From assembly GCF_016612995.1 (NCBI RefSeq), contig NZ_JAEOAH010000018.1, forward strand, positions 33,741 to 97,740: a stretch of DNA of 64,000 nt. The letters run 5' to 3'. The notes beneath the pieces were generated by a model. That model had not been told where the DNA came from. It searched no databases and saw only the letters and a program-made list of their open reading frames with translations. Both the position numbers and the translations under genes were made by a program. Every line of letters begins with the position of its first letter. Position 1 is the stretch's first letter. Shown here one piece after another: positions 35,616-44,672 of the stretch. Source of the DNA: Viridibacillus soli. Its GTDB lineage: Bacteria; Bacillota; Bacilli; Bacillales_A; Planococcaceae.

Positions 35616-35832
35616 AATCTCCTCCCTAATGTTGAGACTATTACAATAGCCTGATTTTCGTTGTAACTAAAAGTAAGGAAATTAGATAGTTTCACTGCGT
35701 AAAAGCTACAATCAATCTCTTGCAATTTTATATCCTATGTACAAAGTATACATTCGTTTAGATAGAACAACAAATATCATTTTGGAAGAATTTGCTGTAA
35801 AATACTAATATAAAGTAAAAGGAGTGGTTATA

Positions 35833-36603
35833 GTGAGTAAACGCATTGAAGATATGGAATTAGATAAACATCTGTCTGACAAAGATTCCTACAAACAGGA
35901 ACTAAAAAAGCTACAATTTGAACTGTTGAATATTCAGCAATTTTTGTTCAATCATAATATCGGGCTCGTTTTAGCATTTGAAGGAATGGATGCAGCAGGC
36001 AAAGGAGGCGCTATTAAGCGTATGACACAACGCCTAGATCCTCGTGGGTATGTCGTACATCCAATTGCTGCCCCAGAAGCATTTGAACTTAAATATAACT
36101 ACTTACATCGTTTTTGGACGCGCCTACCATACCGTGGACAAATCGGTATTTTCGACCGCACATGGTATGGACGAGTGCTTGTAGAACGTATTGAAGGCTT
36201 TGCAAAACAAGACGAATGGCAACGTGCTTATGAAGAAATTAATCAATTTGAAAAACTACTTACAGAAGATAACTATATCGTAGCAAAATTTTGGATTCAA
36301 GTGACAAAAGAAGAACAATTAAATCGTTTCAAACTTCGTCAAGATGATCCGTATAAAAAATGGAAGCTAACAGATGAAGATTGGCGCAATCGTGATAAAT
36401 GGCCGCTCTATGTAGAAGCTGCAAATGATGCGTTCGAGAAGACAGATAAACAACATGCTCCGTGGATTTTAATTTCGGGTGATGATAAAAAATATGCACG
36501 TATTCAAGTTTTAAGAGAAGTAATCGCGCATGTTACAAAAGAATGTGAAAAAAGAGGATTACAAATAACGGACCCAGTAGAAACAATTAGTGTAGAAGTG
36601 TAA
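35833..36603 (+). CDS. ppk2: Polyphosphate kinase 2 family protein
   Basis: A 256-residue PPK2 enzyme that transfers phosphate between polyphosphate and nucleotides. The P-loop is GMDAAGKGG (residues 51-59), followed by IFDRTWYGRVLVER and the lid/Walker-like RDKWPLYVEA block. Length fits the single-domain class; class III type (AMP and ADP phosphorylation) is possible but not decided by sequence reading. GTG 35833 is preferred over GTG 35824, because AAAGGAG is just upstream. Confidence 0.93.
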   Translation: MSKRIEDMELDKHLSDKDSYKQELKKLQFELLNIQQFLFNHNIGLVLAFEGMDAAGKGGAIKRMTQRLDPRGYVVHPIAAPEAFELKYNYLHRFWTRLPYRGQIGIFDRTWYGRVLVERIEGFAKQDEWQRAYEEINQFEKLLTEDNYIVAKFWIQVTKEEQLNRFKLRQDDPYKKWKLTDEDWRNRDKWPLYVEAANDAFEKTDKQHAPWILISGDDKKYARIQVLREVIAHVTKECEKRGLQITDPVETISVEV

Positions 36604-36666
36604 CTATTTCGAATCCGGAAGTATTATACTAGATAAGTAACTTATTTTAGTAATGGAGGCTTGATC

Positions 36667-38457
36667 ATGACAAACAAACAATATCCGGAAGTGTGGGATT
36701 TAGAATCTATATTTGCAGGAGGTAGCGACTCACAGCAACTACGAATACAAATAGATCAGATCCCAGTAAAATTAGAAGCACTAAAAAATGCGATTTCAAA
36801 CATTTCAACAGATGATGCAAAATCAATTTTAAATGTTCTAGAATTGCTTAAAGAAGTATATATTAATTTTGGACAAACGGGTGCATTTATCAATTGTTTG
36901 CAAGCACAAGATATTACGGATAAAAAAGCTACTTTATTGCATAGTGAAATTTCATCATTAGCAGCAAGTTTTGCACCGATTAAATTGCAATTTCAGCAAG
37001 TACTTAGTGGCGTAGAAGATGGAATATGGACAGAGCTATTAGCTACTGAGGAGCTATCACAATTCAAATTCACCTTAAATGAATGGCGAGATGAAACGAA
37101 ATTAAGACTATCTGAGCAAGAAGAGAACATTATTTCTGCATTAAAGGTAGATGGTTATAATGCTTGGGGAGAAATGTATGACCTATTGATAGGTGATATT
37201 AAAATCCCTTTTACAATTGACGGTGAAGAAAAAGAGCTATCGGTAGGGCAAGTGGATAACTTAAGTTCACATCCAGATGCAACAGTACGCCAAGCTGCTT
37301 ATGAAGCACTTGAAAAAACATGGACTGAAAAAGAGGAATTCTTTGCAAAAACGTTGAATCATATAGCAGGGTTCCGATTAGCGACATATGAAAAACGCGG
37401 TTGGGAGTCGGTTTTACAAGAGCCACTTCAAATTAACCGTATGCAACCTAAAACAATCGATGCAATGTGGGCTGCAATTACAGACCATAAAGCACCTTTC
37501 GTTGAATATTTAAAGCGAAAAGCAGAGTTGTTAAATACGGATAAGATGGATTGGTTCAATTTAGATGCGCCTATCACAGCATCTACCGAAACAATTTCTT
37601 ACCAAGAAGGTGCCGCTTTCGTTGTGAAAAACTTTGGGCGCTTCGGTAAACAGTTAGAAGCCTTTGCAGCGAATGCAATTGAAAATGGCTGGATTGAGGC
37701 TGAAAATCGACCAAATAAACGCCCCGGTGGTTTTTGTACAGGTTTACCATTAACAGAGGAATCACGTATCTTCATGACTTACAGTGGCACTATGTCTAAT
37801 GTTTCTACATTAGCCCATGAATTAGGTCATGCATTCCATTCGTACGCATTACGGCCGGTTCATACGTTGAATACTGGCTATGCAATGGGGGTGGCTGAAA
37901 CAGCTTCTACATTTGCTGAAATGATTGTTGCGGATGCAGCCGTCCAAGAAGCGAGCTCAGTCGAAGAAAAAACAGCATTACTAGAAGATAAGATTCAACG
38001 TAGTGTCGCATTCTTTATGAATATTCATGCGCGCTTCCTATTTGAAACACGCTTTTATGAAGAACGTAAAGCGGGGATAGTACCCACCCATCGTTTGAAT
38101 GAGTTGATGGAAGAAGCACAGAAGGAAGCTTATGGAGGTGCGCTAAATATAACTCACCCTCATTTCTGGGCTTCTAAATTGCACTTCTATATTACTGGTG
38201 TCCCATTCTATAATTTCCCATACACTTTTGGTTATTTATTCTCTTTAAGCATTTATGCTAAGGCAAAAGAAGAAGGCAATAGCTTCGAGGATAAATATAT
38301 CGCTTTATTGCAAGATACAGCTGTTATGACTGTAGAAGATTTAGCGATAAAACATTTAGGTGAGGACATTACCCAGAAGGATTTCTGGGAAAAGGGCATC
38401 CGTATTTGTGAACAAGATGTCGAACAGTTCTTAGAATTAACCACTCAAAAAGGGTGA
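36667..38457 (+). CDS. Oligoendopeptidase F-like metallopeptidase (family M3)
   Basis: A 596-residue cytosolic zinc peptidase that cuts short peptides. The zinc site HELGHAFH (H384, E385, H388) is intact and the third ligand is expected in the VAETASTFAEM block. It starts at ATG 36667 with ATGGAGG upstream, 63 bp after ppk2, and its stop is 6 bp before an acetyltransferase gene, so at least these two are likely co-transcribed. Confidence 0.94.
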   Translation: MTNKQYPEVWDLESIFAGGSDSQQLRIQIDQIPVKLEALKNAISNISTDDAKSILNVLELLKEVYINFGQTGAFINCLQAQDITDKKATLLHSEISSLAASFAPIKLQFQQVLSGVEDGIWTELLATEELSQFKFTLNEWRDETKLRLSEQEENIISALKVDGYNAWGEMYDLLIGDIKIPFTIDGEEKELSVGQVDNLSSHPDATVRQAAYEALEKTWTEKEEFFAKTLNHIAGFRLATYEKRGWESVLQEPLQINRMQPKTIDAMWAAITDHKAPFVEYLKRKAELLNTDKMDWFNLDAPITASTETISYQEGAAFVVKNFGRFGKQLEAFAANAIENGWIEAENRPNKRPGGFCTGLPLTEESRIFMTYSGTMSNVSTLAHELGHAFHSYALRPVHTLNTGYAMGVAETASTFAEMIVADAAVQEASSVEEKTALLEDKIQRSVAFFMNIHARFLFETRFYEERKAGIVPTHRLNELMEEAQKEAYGGALNITHPHFWASKLHFYITGVPFYNFPYTFGYLFSLSIYAKAKEEGNSFEDKYIALLQDTAVMTVEDLAIKHLGEDITQKDFWEKGIRICEQDVEQFLELTTQKG

Positions 38458-38463
38458 TCAGAC

Positions 38464-39009
38464 ATGGTATTTCTTGAAGGTAACCGCTGTTATTTGCGGA
38501 CATTGGAAGAAGCCGATGTTTCGGCGTTTACAAGACTAGTAAAGCGGAATAAGCGGTATTGGTCGATTTATGAACCATTACACGATGATGAGTACTATAC
38601 AGAAAGTACTCAGCGCAAGAAAATTATAGAATCCGTTCAAAGAATGCGGCTCAATCGCGAGTATAGCTTTGCTATTTTCGCTATGGGAACGTCGGACCTT
38701 GTTGGTCATATATCGATCTATTCTATCAAGAGATTACCTTTTTCAAGTGCTTTTGTTGGCTATTCCATCGATAAACGTTATATAGGGCAAGGAATTGCAT
38801 CGGAGGCTTTAGCGTTAATAGTAAAATTTAGCTTTGAAGATTTGTCGATGCATCGCATAGAAGCTTATGTTTCGCCAAATAATATGGGCTCCGTTCGTGT
38901 ATTAGAGAAATCAGGATTCGAACGAGAAGGGTTATTGCGTAAGTTATTGTATATCAATGGATACTGGGAAGATCACTATTTATATGCTTTTATCAATGAT
39001 GACTATTGA
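38464..39009 (+). CDS. GNAT acetyltransferase (RimJ/RimL-like)
   Basis: A 181-residue N-acetyltransferase. The fold shows R-x-L-x-x-x-D near the N-terminus (YLRTLEEADV), VGYSIDKRYIGQGIASEALA for acetyl-CoA binding, and the AYVSPNNMGSVRVLEKSGFE motif of RimJ-type enzymes. The ribosome site GGGTGA overlaps the stop of the M3 peptidase. The target (ribosomal protein, other protein or small molecule) is unknown. Confidence 0.92.
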   Translation: MVFLEGNRCYLRTLEEADVSAFTRLVKRNKRYWSIYEPLHDDEYYTESTQRKKIIESVQRMRLNREYSFAIFAMGTSDLVGHISIYSIKRLPFSSAFVGYSIDKRYIGQGIASEALALIVKFSFEDLSMHRIEAYVSPNNMGSVRVLEKSGFEREGLLRKLLYINGYWEDHYLYAFINDDY

Positions 39010-39017
39010 AAGGGTAA

Positions 39018-39275
39018 GGCCTCTTGGCGGAAATGGAGAAGTGCTGTCCGGGGGATGCTAATTGGTATGAAATAATAAATCGAATCATTTCCTGGGAAAT
39101 ACGTCGATTTATGTTTGGTAAGGAAATTATAAAATCTCACATTATGGATAACATTAGTGCGAAGTGTCGACCACATCCAGCTCCGAACGCTCTCGCCAAG
39201 AGGTCACTTCGAACCCCCCTGGTGAGGGTTCGTAAGCGGTGTTAGATGTAAACGGGCGCTCTGCGCTTTTGTTCT
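39018..39275. repeat. Palindromic intergenic repeat element
   Basis: GGCCTCTTGGCG at 39018-39029 is inverted at 39194-39205 (11 of 12), bounding about 188 bp that contains another hairpin (AAATCGA...TCGATTT). From 39145 the sequence TGGATAACATTAGTGC ... ACATCCAGCTCCGAACGCTCT ... GCTTTTGTTC is shared with 56475-56536, except for about 80 bp present only here. CGAACCC/GGGTTCG forms a further hairpin at 39210-39231. No gene is supported in this gap. Confidence 0.7.
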
Positions 39276-39287
39276 TGGGAAAAGAAG

Positions 39288-39325
39288 AAGCGAGTGCTAC
39301 CGATAAGGGTGGCACTCGCTTTTTA
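39288..39325. terminator. Bidirectional terminator
   Basis: AAGCGAGTGC/GCACTCGCTT stem with TTTTTAT on the plus strand; serves the converging carbonic anhydrase gene. Confidence 0.85.
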
Positions 39326-39333
39326 TATGTGAA

Positions 39334-39894
39334 TTATTTTGCGCCGTCTTCAACGATATCAAGACGACCAGTATTTGGGTCGATTACTAAGCCATGTACT
39401 GGAATTGAGTCGATAATTAGTGGATGTTTACGAATCATCTTTACGCTATTACTAACGTTTTCCGTTACATCATCAAAGCCACCTAACCATTCATGCAAGT
39501 TTGCGCCAGAGTAATTTAGAAGATCAATTACTTCTTTTGAAACACCGCGATCAATCATTTTAGCTAACATTTTGTCTGGGTCAACAGCACTCATGCCACA
39601 ATCGTAATGACCAATGACAAATATTTCATCTGCTTTTAACTCGTAAATCGCTACAAGTAGACTACGCATAATTCCACCAAATGGATGATTTATAGTAGCA
39701 CCAGCACTTTTGACCATTTTAACATCTCCATTGCGTAAATTCATCGCCTTTGGTAAAAGCTCTACTAGACGAGTATCCATACAAGTTAAAATAACAAAAT
39801 GTTTATCGGGGTATTTGCTTGTAATAAAAGGTTCATATTGTTTCTCTTCTACAAACGTTTCATTGAACGCAAGTATATCATTTAATATAGACAT
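39334..39894 (-). CDS. Beta-carbonic anhydrase family protein
   Basis: A 186-residue beta-class carbonic anhydrase, interconverting CO2 and bicarbonate. The zinc ligands are in TCMDTRL (C-x-D-x-R) and GHYDCGM (H-x-x-C). It is of the short Gram-positive type (YvdA/YtiB-like). GGAAAGGGG precedes the ATG. Monocistronic and convergent with the GNAT gene. Confidence 0.92.
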   Translation of the reverse strand: MSILNDILAFNETFVEEKQYEPFITSKYPDKHFVILTCMDTRLVELLPKAMNLRNGDVKMVKSAGATINHPFGGIMRSLLVAIYELKADEIFVIGHYDCGMSAVDPDKMLAKMIDRGVSKEVIDLLNYSGANLHEWLGGFDDVTENVSNSVKMIRKHPLIIDSIPVHGLVIDPNTGRLDIVEDGAK

Positions 39895-39966
39895 AAATTC
39901 TTTCCCCTTTCCCTACATACTTATTTTAGAATAACTATTCAGAAAAGAAAATAATTTTGGTAGAAT

Positions 39967-40974
39967 TTATGAATTTAATTTTTGTAATAGGTTCAATGTA
40001 TCCAGAGAACGGCCTGTACCAATTGCAACAGATTCTAATGGTGATGGAGCTAGAGTAACAGGGACTAGAAGCTCGTTAGTAAGCCATTCCGGCATGCCTT
40101 TTAATAATGAACCGCCACCTGATAAAACAATACCGCGGTCAACGATATCACCAGATAACTCTGGTGGGCAACTTTCTAATGTTCTGCGAATAACTTCTAA
40201 AATGGAAAGAAGAGATTCTTTCAGACAGCCTTGAATTTCCATTGAGTTTAATATAATCGTTTTAGGTAAGCCCGTTACGATATCTCTACCACGTACTTCC
40301 ATCGACTCTTTTTCATGTTGAATTAAGGCATAACCAATTTCTTTTTTTATATTTTCAGCAGTACGCTCACCAATGAGTACGCTATATTCTTTACGTGCAA
40401 AATGAATGATTTCCTCGTTCATACGGTCGCCGCCTAGCTTCATTGTGTTCGATGTAACGACACCACCGAACGATATGATACCGACCTCAGTTGTGCCGCC
40501 ACCGATATCAACGATTACACTCGCGATTGGTTCACTAACAGGTAGGTCTGCTCCAATTGCAGCAGCAACAGGCTCTTCTATTAAAAAGACCTCTTTTGCG
40601 CCACAGTGTTTAACAGCATCACGAATAGCTAAACGTTCTACTGATGTAGCTCCAGATGGAGTACAAACGATTACGCTCGGTTTACGTAATGAGCCACCAA
40701 TAACTTTAGCCACTTTTTGCATAATGACTTTTATCATTTCAGTTGTCATATCAAAATCGGCAATGACCCCATCACGTAATGGACGAATAGCTTGAATATT
40801 AGCAGGTGTTTTACCAATCATAGCCTTCGCTTCTGTACCGATTGCGATGATTTCATTTGTAGTTGTATTGACTGCAATAACAGACGGTTCGTTAAATAAA
40901 ATCCCTTTGTTTTTTGTATATACTAACGTATTGGCTGTGCCAAGATCGATTCCAATTGCAGTTGTTGAAAACAT
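39967..40974 (-). CDS. Rod shape-determining protein of the MreB/Mbl family
   Basis: A 335-residue actin-like ATPase that guides lateral wall synthesis. Phosphate 1 and 2 motifs are [12 protein letters not shown] and [14 protein letters not shown]; the late block is [16 protein letters not shown]. It stands alone without mreC and mreD, which suggests an Mbl or MreBH paralogue rather than MreB itself. AAAGGAGGAAC lies upstream of the ATG. Confidence 0.94.
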   Translation of the reverse strand: MFSTTAIGIDLGTANTLVYTKNKGILFNEPSVIAVNTTTNEIIAIGTEAKAMIGKTPANIQAIRPLRDGVIADFDMTTEMIKVIMQKVAKVIGGSLRKPSVIVCTPSGATSVERLAIRDAVKHCGAKEVFLIEEPVAAAIGADLPVSEPIASVIVDIGGGTTEVGIISFGGVVTSNTMKLGGDRMNEEIIHFARKEYSVLIGERTAENIKKEIGYALIQHEKESMEVRGRDIVTGLPKTIILNSMEIQGCLKESLLSILEVIRRTLESCPPELSGDIVDRGIVLSGGGSLLKGMPEWLTNELLVPVTLAPSPLESVAIGTGRSLDTLNLLQKLNS

Positions 40975-41175
40975 TGTATAGTTCCTCCTTTATAACATTG
41001 CTACATAAGTATAGAGGAAAAACTACAAAACCCCTATGTTACATATTGGAAGTTATAAATAATTATGAGATATTATATGGAAATGGTATTTATAAATAAC
41101 TAATTTATGGGGAAGTGTAAGGTTATAAGTTTCATAATGTCACAATTCTGTTACTAAATTGTGAGGAGAATTTAA

Positions 41176-41216
41176 AAAAACAGTTACTTGCACGAGGCAA
41201 GTAACTGTTTTTGTTT
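41176..41216. terminator. Bidirectional terminator
   Basis: AAAAACAGTTACTTGC/GCAAGTAACTGTTTTT perfect 16-bp stem with a 5-nt loop. A smaller hairpin (TCACAATT/AATTGTGA) lies at 41142-41164. Confidence 0.85.
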
Positions 41217-41220
41217 TGGA

Positions 41221-41364
41221 TTAAAAATTAGTTTTAGGTTTTGGATCAACAAGAGTTGCAGTTGAAGAATCTAATCCTACTAGTAGATAGTAAATTAGGA
41301 TTCCGCCAGTAATTAGGATAAGAGATGAAAATCCTAAAAGTGTTACCATAAATGTAGCCATCAT
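41221..41364 (-). CDS. Single-helix small membrane protein (47 residues)
   Basis: ATG 41364 (or the next ATG at 41361) follows AGAGAGGAG. The product is MMATFMVTLLGFSSLILITG, then a hydrophobic remainder of one helix and a polar tail ending VDPKPKTNF. The stop is at the edge of a strong terminator. The larger ORF reaching 41487 includes untranslated leader. Framing by ribosome site and terminator supports a real gene; function unknown. Confidence 0.6.
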   Translation of the reverse strand: MMATFMVTLLGFSSLILITGGILIYYLLVGLDSSTATLVDPKPKTNF

Positions 41365-41554
41365 AAAACTCCTCTCTACCATTATTAAAGTTTCATTATC
41401 TATTAGTATACATGATATTGTGCATGAAGATAAGTCTAATTTATGGAATAACATTTTGTTAAAGCTATTTATGGACTTAAGTTGCATGTTTTAGTAAAAT
41501 TTAGTGTGTAAAATGAAAAATAAAGTATTTTTTTAGCGAAAAGTCAGGGGAATA

Positions 41555-42787
41555 TTAAAAAGCCCAGTTTCCTTTGCGGAATAATGGTTCTTCCTTGCCA
41601 TCAGCTGTAATACCATCTATATCCATTGTGTCAGAGCCAATCATAAAATCAACATGTGTTAGGCTTTGGTTCAGTCCGCTTTCGGCAATTTCTTCACGTG
41701 ACATTGTTTTACCACCATCTATGTTGAAGGCATAAGCACTCCCAATCGCTAAATGGTTTGAGGCATTTTCATCGAACAATGTATTATAGAATAATAGACC
41801 GGATTGTGAAATAGGTGATTTATGAGGTACTAAAGCAACCTCACCTAAATAATGAGAGCCTTCATCTGTTGCTATAAGTTGTTTTAACACATCTTCACCT
41901 TGCTCAGCGGTTACGTCTACGATACGTCCATCTTCAAAGGTGATTTTAAATTGATCAATAATATTTCCACCATAGCTTAATGGTTTAGTGCTAGAAACAA
42001 AACCGTTAACGCCAGTTTTAAGTGGAGCAGTAAAAACTTCTTCTGTTGGCATATTTGCCATAAACTCTTTACCTTGAACGTTGACACTACCGCCACCACA
42101 CCAAATATGGTCTTTAGGAAGCTCGATTGTAAGGTCTGTACCTGGTGCACGGTAATGTAATTTATGATACTTTTTGTCATTTAAATAAGATACTTTTTCA
42201 TGTAACGATTCATCAAGTATTTTCCAAGCAGCAATTGGATCTGTAACATCCGTTCTAACGGCTTTGAAAATAGCCTCCCAAAGTGCATCAACTTGTTGCT
42301 CCTCTGGTAAGTCAGGGAAAACTTTAGCAGCCCATGCTGCAGAAGGTGCCGCAATAACATTCCAGCTGATTTTATCAGATTGCGCATATTCACGGTATTT
42401 ACTTAGTCCTTTACCAGCAGCTTTTTGGAATGCAGCAATACGGCTAGATTCAATACCAGCTAATAAATCTGGACTTTGAGACATAATGCTAATGAATGCA
42501 GCACCTTGCTCAGCTAACCAGTTTCGTTCTTCTGTTTTCCAATGTGGATAAAAGTCGAAAGAATCTGCAGGAGCTAACTCGTAGCGTAAACGGTTAATTT
42601 GATCATCAACGAAATCAACAAATACTTGTTTAGCACCAGCTTCATATGCCTTTCTCGTAATTAGACGGACTAATTCTACATTATCGGTAGAGGCGCTAAT
42701 GTACAGAAATTGATTAGATTGTATATTGACACCGATTGTAACAGCAAGTTCAGCATAACGAGTTAATTTTTCATCAAATGAATACAT
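41555..42787 (-). CDS. Aminopeptidase, peptidase family M29 (second copy)
   Basis: A 410-residue paralogue of the enzyme at 29527. The metal-site blocks ANMPTEEVFT, GEVALVPH, NASNHLAIG and THVDFMIGS are all kept. The start is uncertain: AAGGAGG is 1 nt before ATG 42796 and 10 nt before ATG 42787; the latter gives MYSFDEKLTRYAELAV, closest to the paralogue start. Monocistronic; neighbours give no pathway hint. Confidence 0.92.
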   Translation of the reverse strand: MYSFDEKLTRYAELAVTIGVNIQSNQFLYISASTDNVELVRLITRKAYEAGAKQVFVDFVDDQINRLRYELAPADSFDFYPHWKTEERNWLAEQGAAFISIMSQSPDLLAGIESSRIAAFQKAAGKGLSKYREYAQSDKISWNVIAAPSAAWAAKVFPDLPEEQQVDALWEAIFKAVRTDVTDPIAAWKILDESLHEKVSYLNDKKYHKLHYRAPGTDLTIELPKDHIWCGGGSVNVQGKEFMANMPTEEVFTAPLKTGVNGFVSSTKPLSYGGNIIDQFKITFEDGRIVDVTAEQGEDVLKQLIATDEGSHYLGEVALVPHKSPISQSGLLFYNTLFDENASNHLAIGSAYAFNIDGGKTMSREEIAESGLNQSLTHVDFMIGSDTMDIDGITADGKEEPLFRKGNWAF

Positions 42788-42898
42788 AAATGACATTCCT
42801 CCTTGTGATAAACCAATTGTAACAAGTTGTGAGTGAATAGGAAAGAAATAGAAAAGGGATAGAAAAGGGCCAAAAATTTGTCTTTTTCATGAAAATTC

Positions 42899-42926
42899 GG
42901 CAAATATCTTCTATTGTTTGCGATAG
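42899..42926 (+). promoter_or_regulatory. Possible sigma-D promoter of motAB
   Basis: CAAA, about 15 nt, then TGCGATAG resembles the flagellar sigma-D consensus TAAA-N15-GCCGATAT at roughly half of the -10 positions. It lies about 65-90 bp before motA. Weak match. Confidence 0.25.
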
Positions 42927-42990
42927 ATTATTAACATAATGAAATATAAACCGAAATAAAAAAAAGAATGACGATTTTGGGGGTACTAAA

Positions 42991-43794
42991 ATGGATTTAT
43001 CATCGGTTATTGGTATAATAATAGCTTTAGTTTCGCTATTAGCAGGGATGTATTTTAAAGGAGTTACTCCTGACGCATTACTGAATCCAGCAGCTATACT
43101 TATTATCATCTTCGGTACGATCGCAGCAATTACGATCGCATTCCCTAAGAGTGAGTTAAAACGTATACCTAAGCTGTTTGGGCTTATCTTCAAGGAGCAA
43201 AAGTTAGTAAGTGATGTAGAGATTATTAAAATGTTTTCACAATGGGCAGATTTAGCTCGTCGTGAAGGGTTACTAGCACTAGAAAGTAAAGTATCCGAAA
43301 TTGATGATCCATTTTTAAAAAATGGATTAACTCTGGCTATTGATGGTCAAAATGCAGATTATATCCGCGATGTTTTAAATGAAGAAGTGGAAGCGATGGA
43401 AGATCGCCACTCAAGTGGAGCTTTGATTTTCTCACAAGCTGGTACATATGCCCCGACACTTGGGGTACTTGGTGCGGTAATCGGTCTGATTGCTGCACTT
43501 AAAGATTTAAATGATATTGATCAGCTAGGACATGCTATTTCAGCAGCGTTTGTAGCGACGCTTTTAGGTATCTTCACAGGTTATGTATTATGGCATCCAT
43601 TTGCAAACAAATTGAAACGTAAATCTAGCCAAGAAATTCGTCAAAAAACGATGATGATTGAAGGTATTTTATCAGTTCTAGAAGGTGAAGCCCCTCGCGT
43701 AATCGAACAGAAATTGGCGTCTTATTTAACAAAAGAAGATCGCTCTCAAATAATGGACGAAAGCGGGGCGGGTGGCCTTGGCAAAGAAATCTAG
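42991..43794 (+). CDS. motA: Flagellar motor stator protein MotA
   Basis: A 267-residue stator subunit with four membrane helices and a cytoplasmic loop. It follows B. subtilis MotA block by block: NPAAILIIIFGTIAAI, ARREGLLALE, EEVEAMEDRH, QAGTYAPTLGVLGAVIGLIA and the final HPFANKLKRKS. With MotB it conducts ions to drive rotation. GGGGG lies before the ATG. motB begins within its last codons. Confidence 0.97.
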   Translation: MDLSSVIGIIIALVSLLAGMYFKGVTPDALLNPAAILIIIFGTIAAITIAFPKSELKRIPKLFGLIFKEQKLVSDVEIIKMFSQWADLARREGLLALESKVSEIDDPFLKNGLTLAIDGQNADYIRDVLNEEVEAMEDRHSSGALIFSQAGTYAPTLGVLGAVIGLIAALKDLNDIDQLGHAISAAFVATLLGIFTGYVLWHPFANKLKRKSSQEIRQKTMMIEGILSVLEGEAPRVIEQKLASYLTKEDRSQIMDESGAGGLGKEI

Positions 43795-44572
43795 AAGAAG
43801 AAAAAAACATGAAGAACATATGGACGAATCCTGGCTAATTCCTTATGCCGATATTCTAACGTTATTATTAGCACTCTTTATCGTGTTATTTGCTTCTAGT
43901 ACAGTTGATGCGCAAAAAATGCAACAACTTTCTACCGTCTTCAGTTCCATCTTTGATGCTGGTGATGGCGTAATGGAGCATTCATCACCAGTTGATCCAA
44001 TGACGCCAAAAAGTGATAACACTGATAAAACTGATAGTAACGCAGCTTATTTAGAGGATCAAGAAGCTTTATCAAAAATTAAAGGTAATGTAGATGAATT
44101 TATTGCTGTTAATGAGCTTGAAAAGCAATTTGCAACAAAGCTCACAGATGAAGGGCTACTCGTAACGATTCGAGATAGTATTCTATTCGATCCAGGTAAA
44201 GCAGATGTGAAAAATGAATATCAAAATCTTGCAAAAGAATTGTCTAAGTTACTTGTATTTGATCCTCAGCGTCATGTCATCATAACTGGTTATACAGATA
44301 ATGTACCAATGAATAATGCAGAGTTTGCTTCTAACTGGGAGCTAAGTGTCATGCGTGCAGTTAATTTCTTGAAATTAGTTGTTGATGATAACTCGAAGCT
44401 GGATCCAGCATTCTTTAGTGCAAAGGGATATGGAGCAAATAAATTTGTAGCTACTAATGATACGGATAAAGGTCGTGCAAAAAACAGACGTGTAGAAGTA
44501 CTGATTCAACCTTTAGTAAAAAAGGACGGTACAAATACAACTGAAACACAGGCATCAACAGAATCAGAATAA
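43772..44572 (+). CDS. motB: Flagellar motor stator protein MotB (proton type likely)
   Basis: A 266-residue partner of MotA. A basic N-terminus leads into one helix with the ion-carrying aspartate D27 in PYADILTLLLALFIVLFASS, matching B. subtilis MotB more than MotS, so proton coupling is likely. The C-terminal OmpA-like peptidoglycan-binding domain contains HVIITGYTDNVPM and DKGRAKNRRVEVLI. It overlaps motA by 23 bp, so translation is coupled; GTG 43772 or TTG 43778 could initiate. Confidence 0.96.
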   Translation: MALAKKSRRRKKHEEHMDESWLIPYADILTLLLALFIVLFASSTVDAQKMQQLSTVFSSIFDAGDGVMEHSSPVDPMTPKSDNTDKTDSNAAYLEDQEALSKIKGNVDEFIAVNELEKQFATKLTDEGLLVTIRDSILFDPGKADVKNEYQNLAKELSKLLVFDPQRHVIITGYTDNVPMNNAEFASNWELSVMRAVNFLKLVVDDNSKLDPAFFSAKGYGANKFVATNDTDKGRAKNRRVEVLIQPLVKKDGTNTTETQASTESE

Positions 44573-44585
44573 TTAATAGAGAAAG

Positions 44586-44617
44586 ACGATATGTAAAATA
44601 CGTATCGTTTTTTTTTT
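44586..44617 (+). terminator. Terminator after motAB
   Basis: ACGATATG/CGTATCGT stem, 7-nt loop, nine T. Confidence 0.8.
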
Positions 44618-44672
44618 TGACTTTTAAAAAACAAAAGTTTATAATTTAAACAAATGTAATAAGGGTGATGAC

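Noticed and set aside
39024..39514. ORFs of 73 and 91 codons on the plus strand
   Set aside because: They lie in the palindromic repeat and antisense to the carbonic anhydrase gene.
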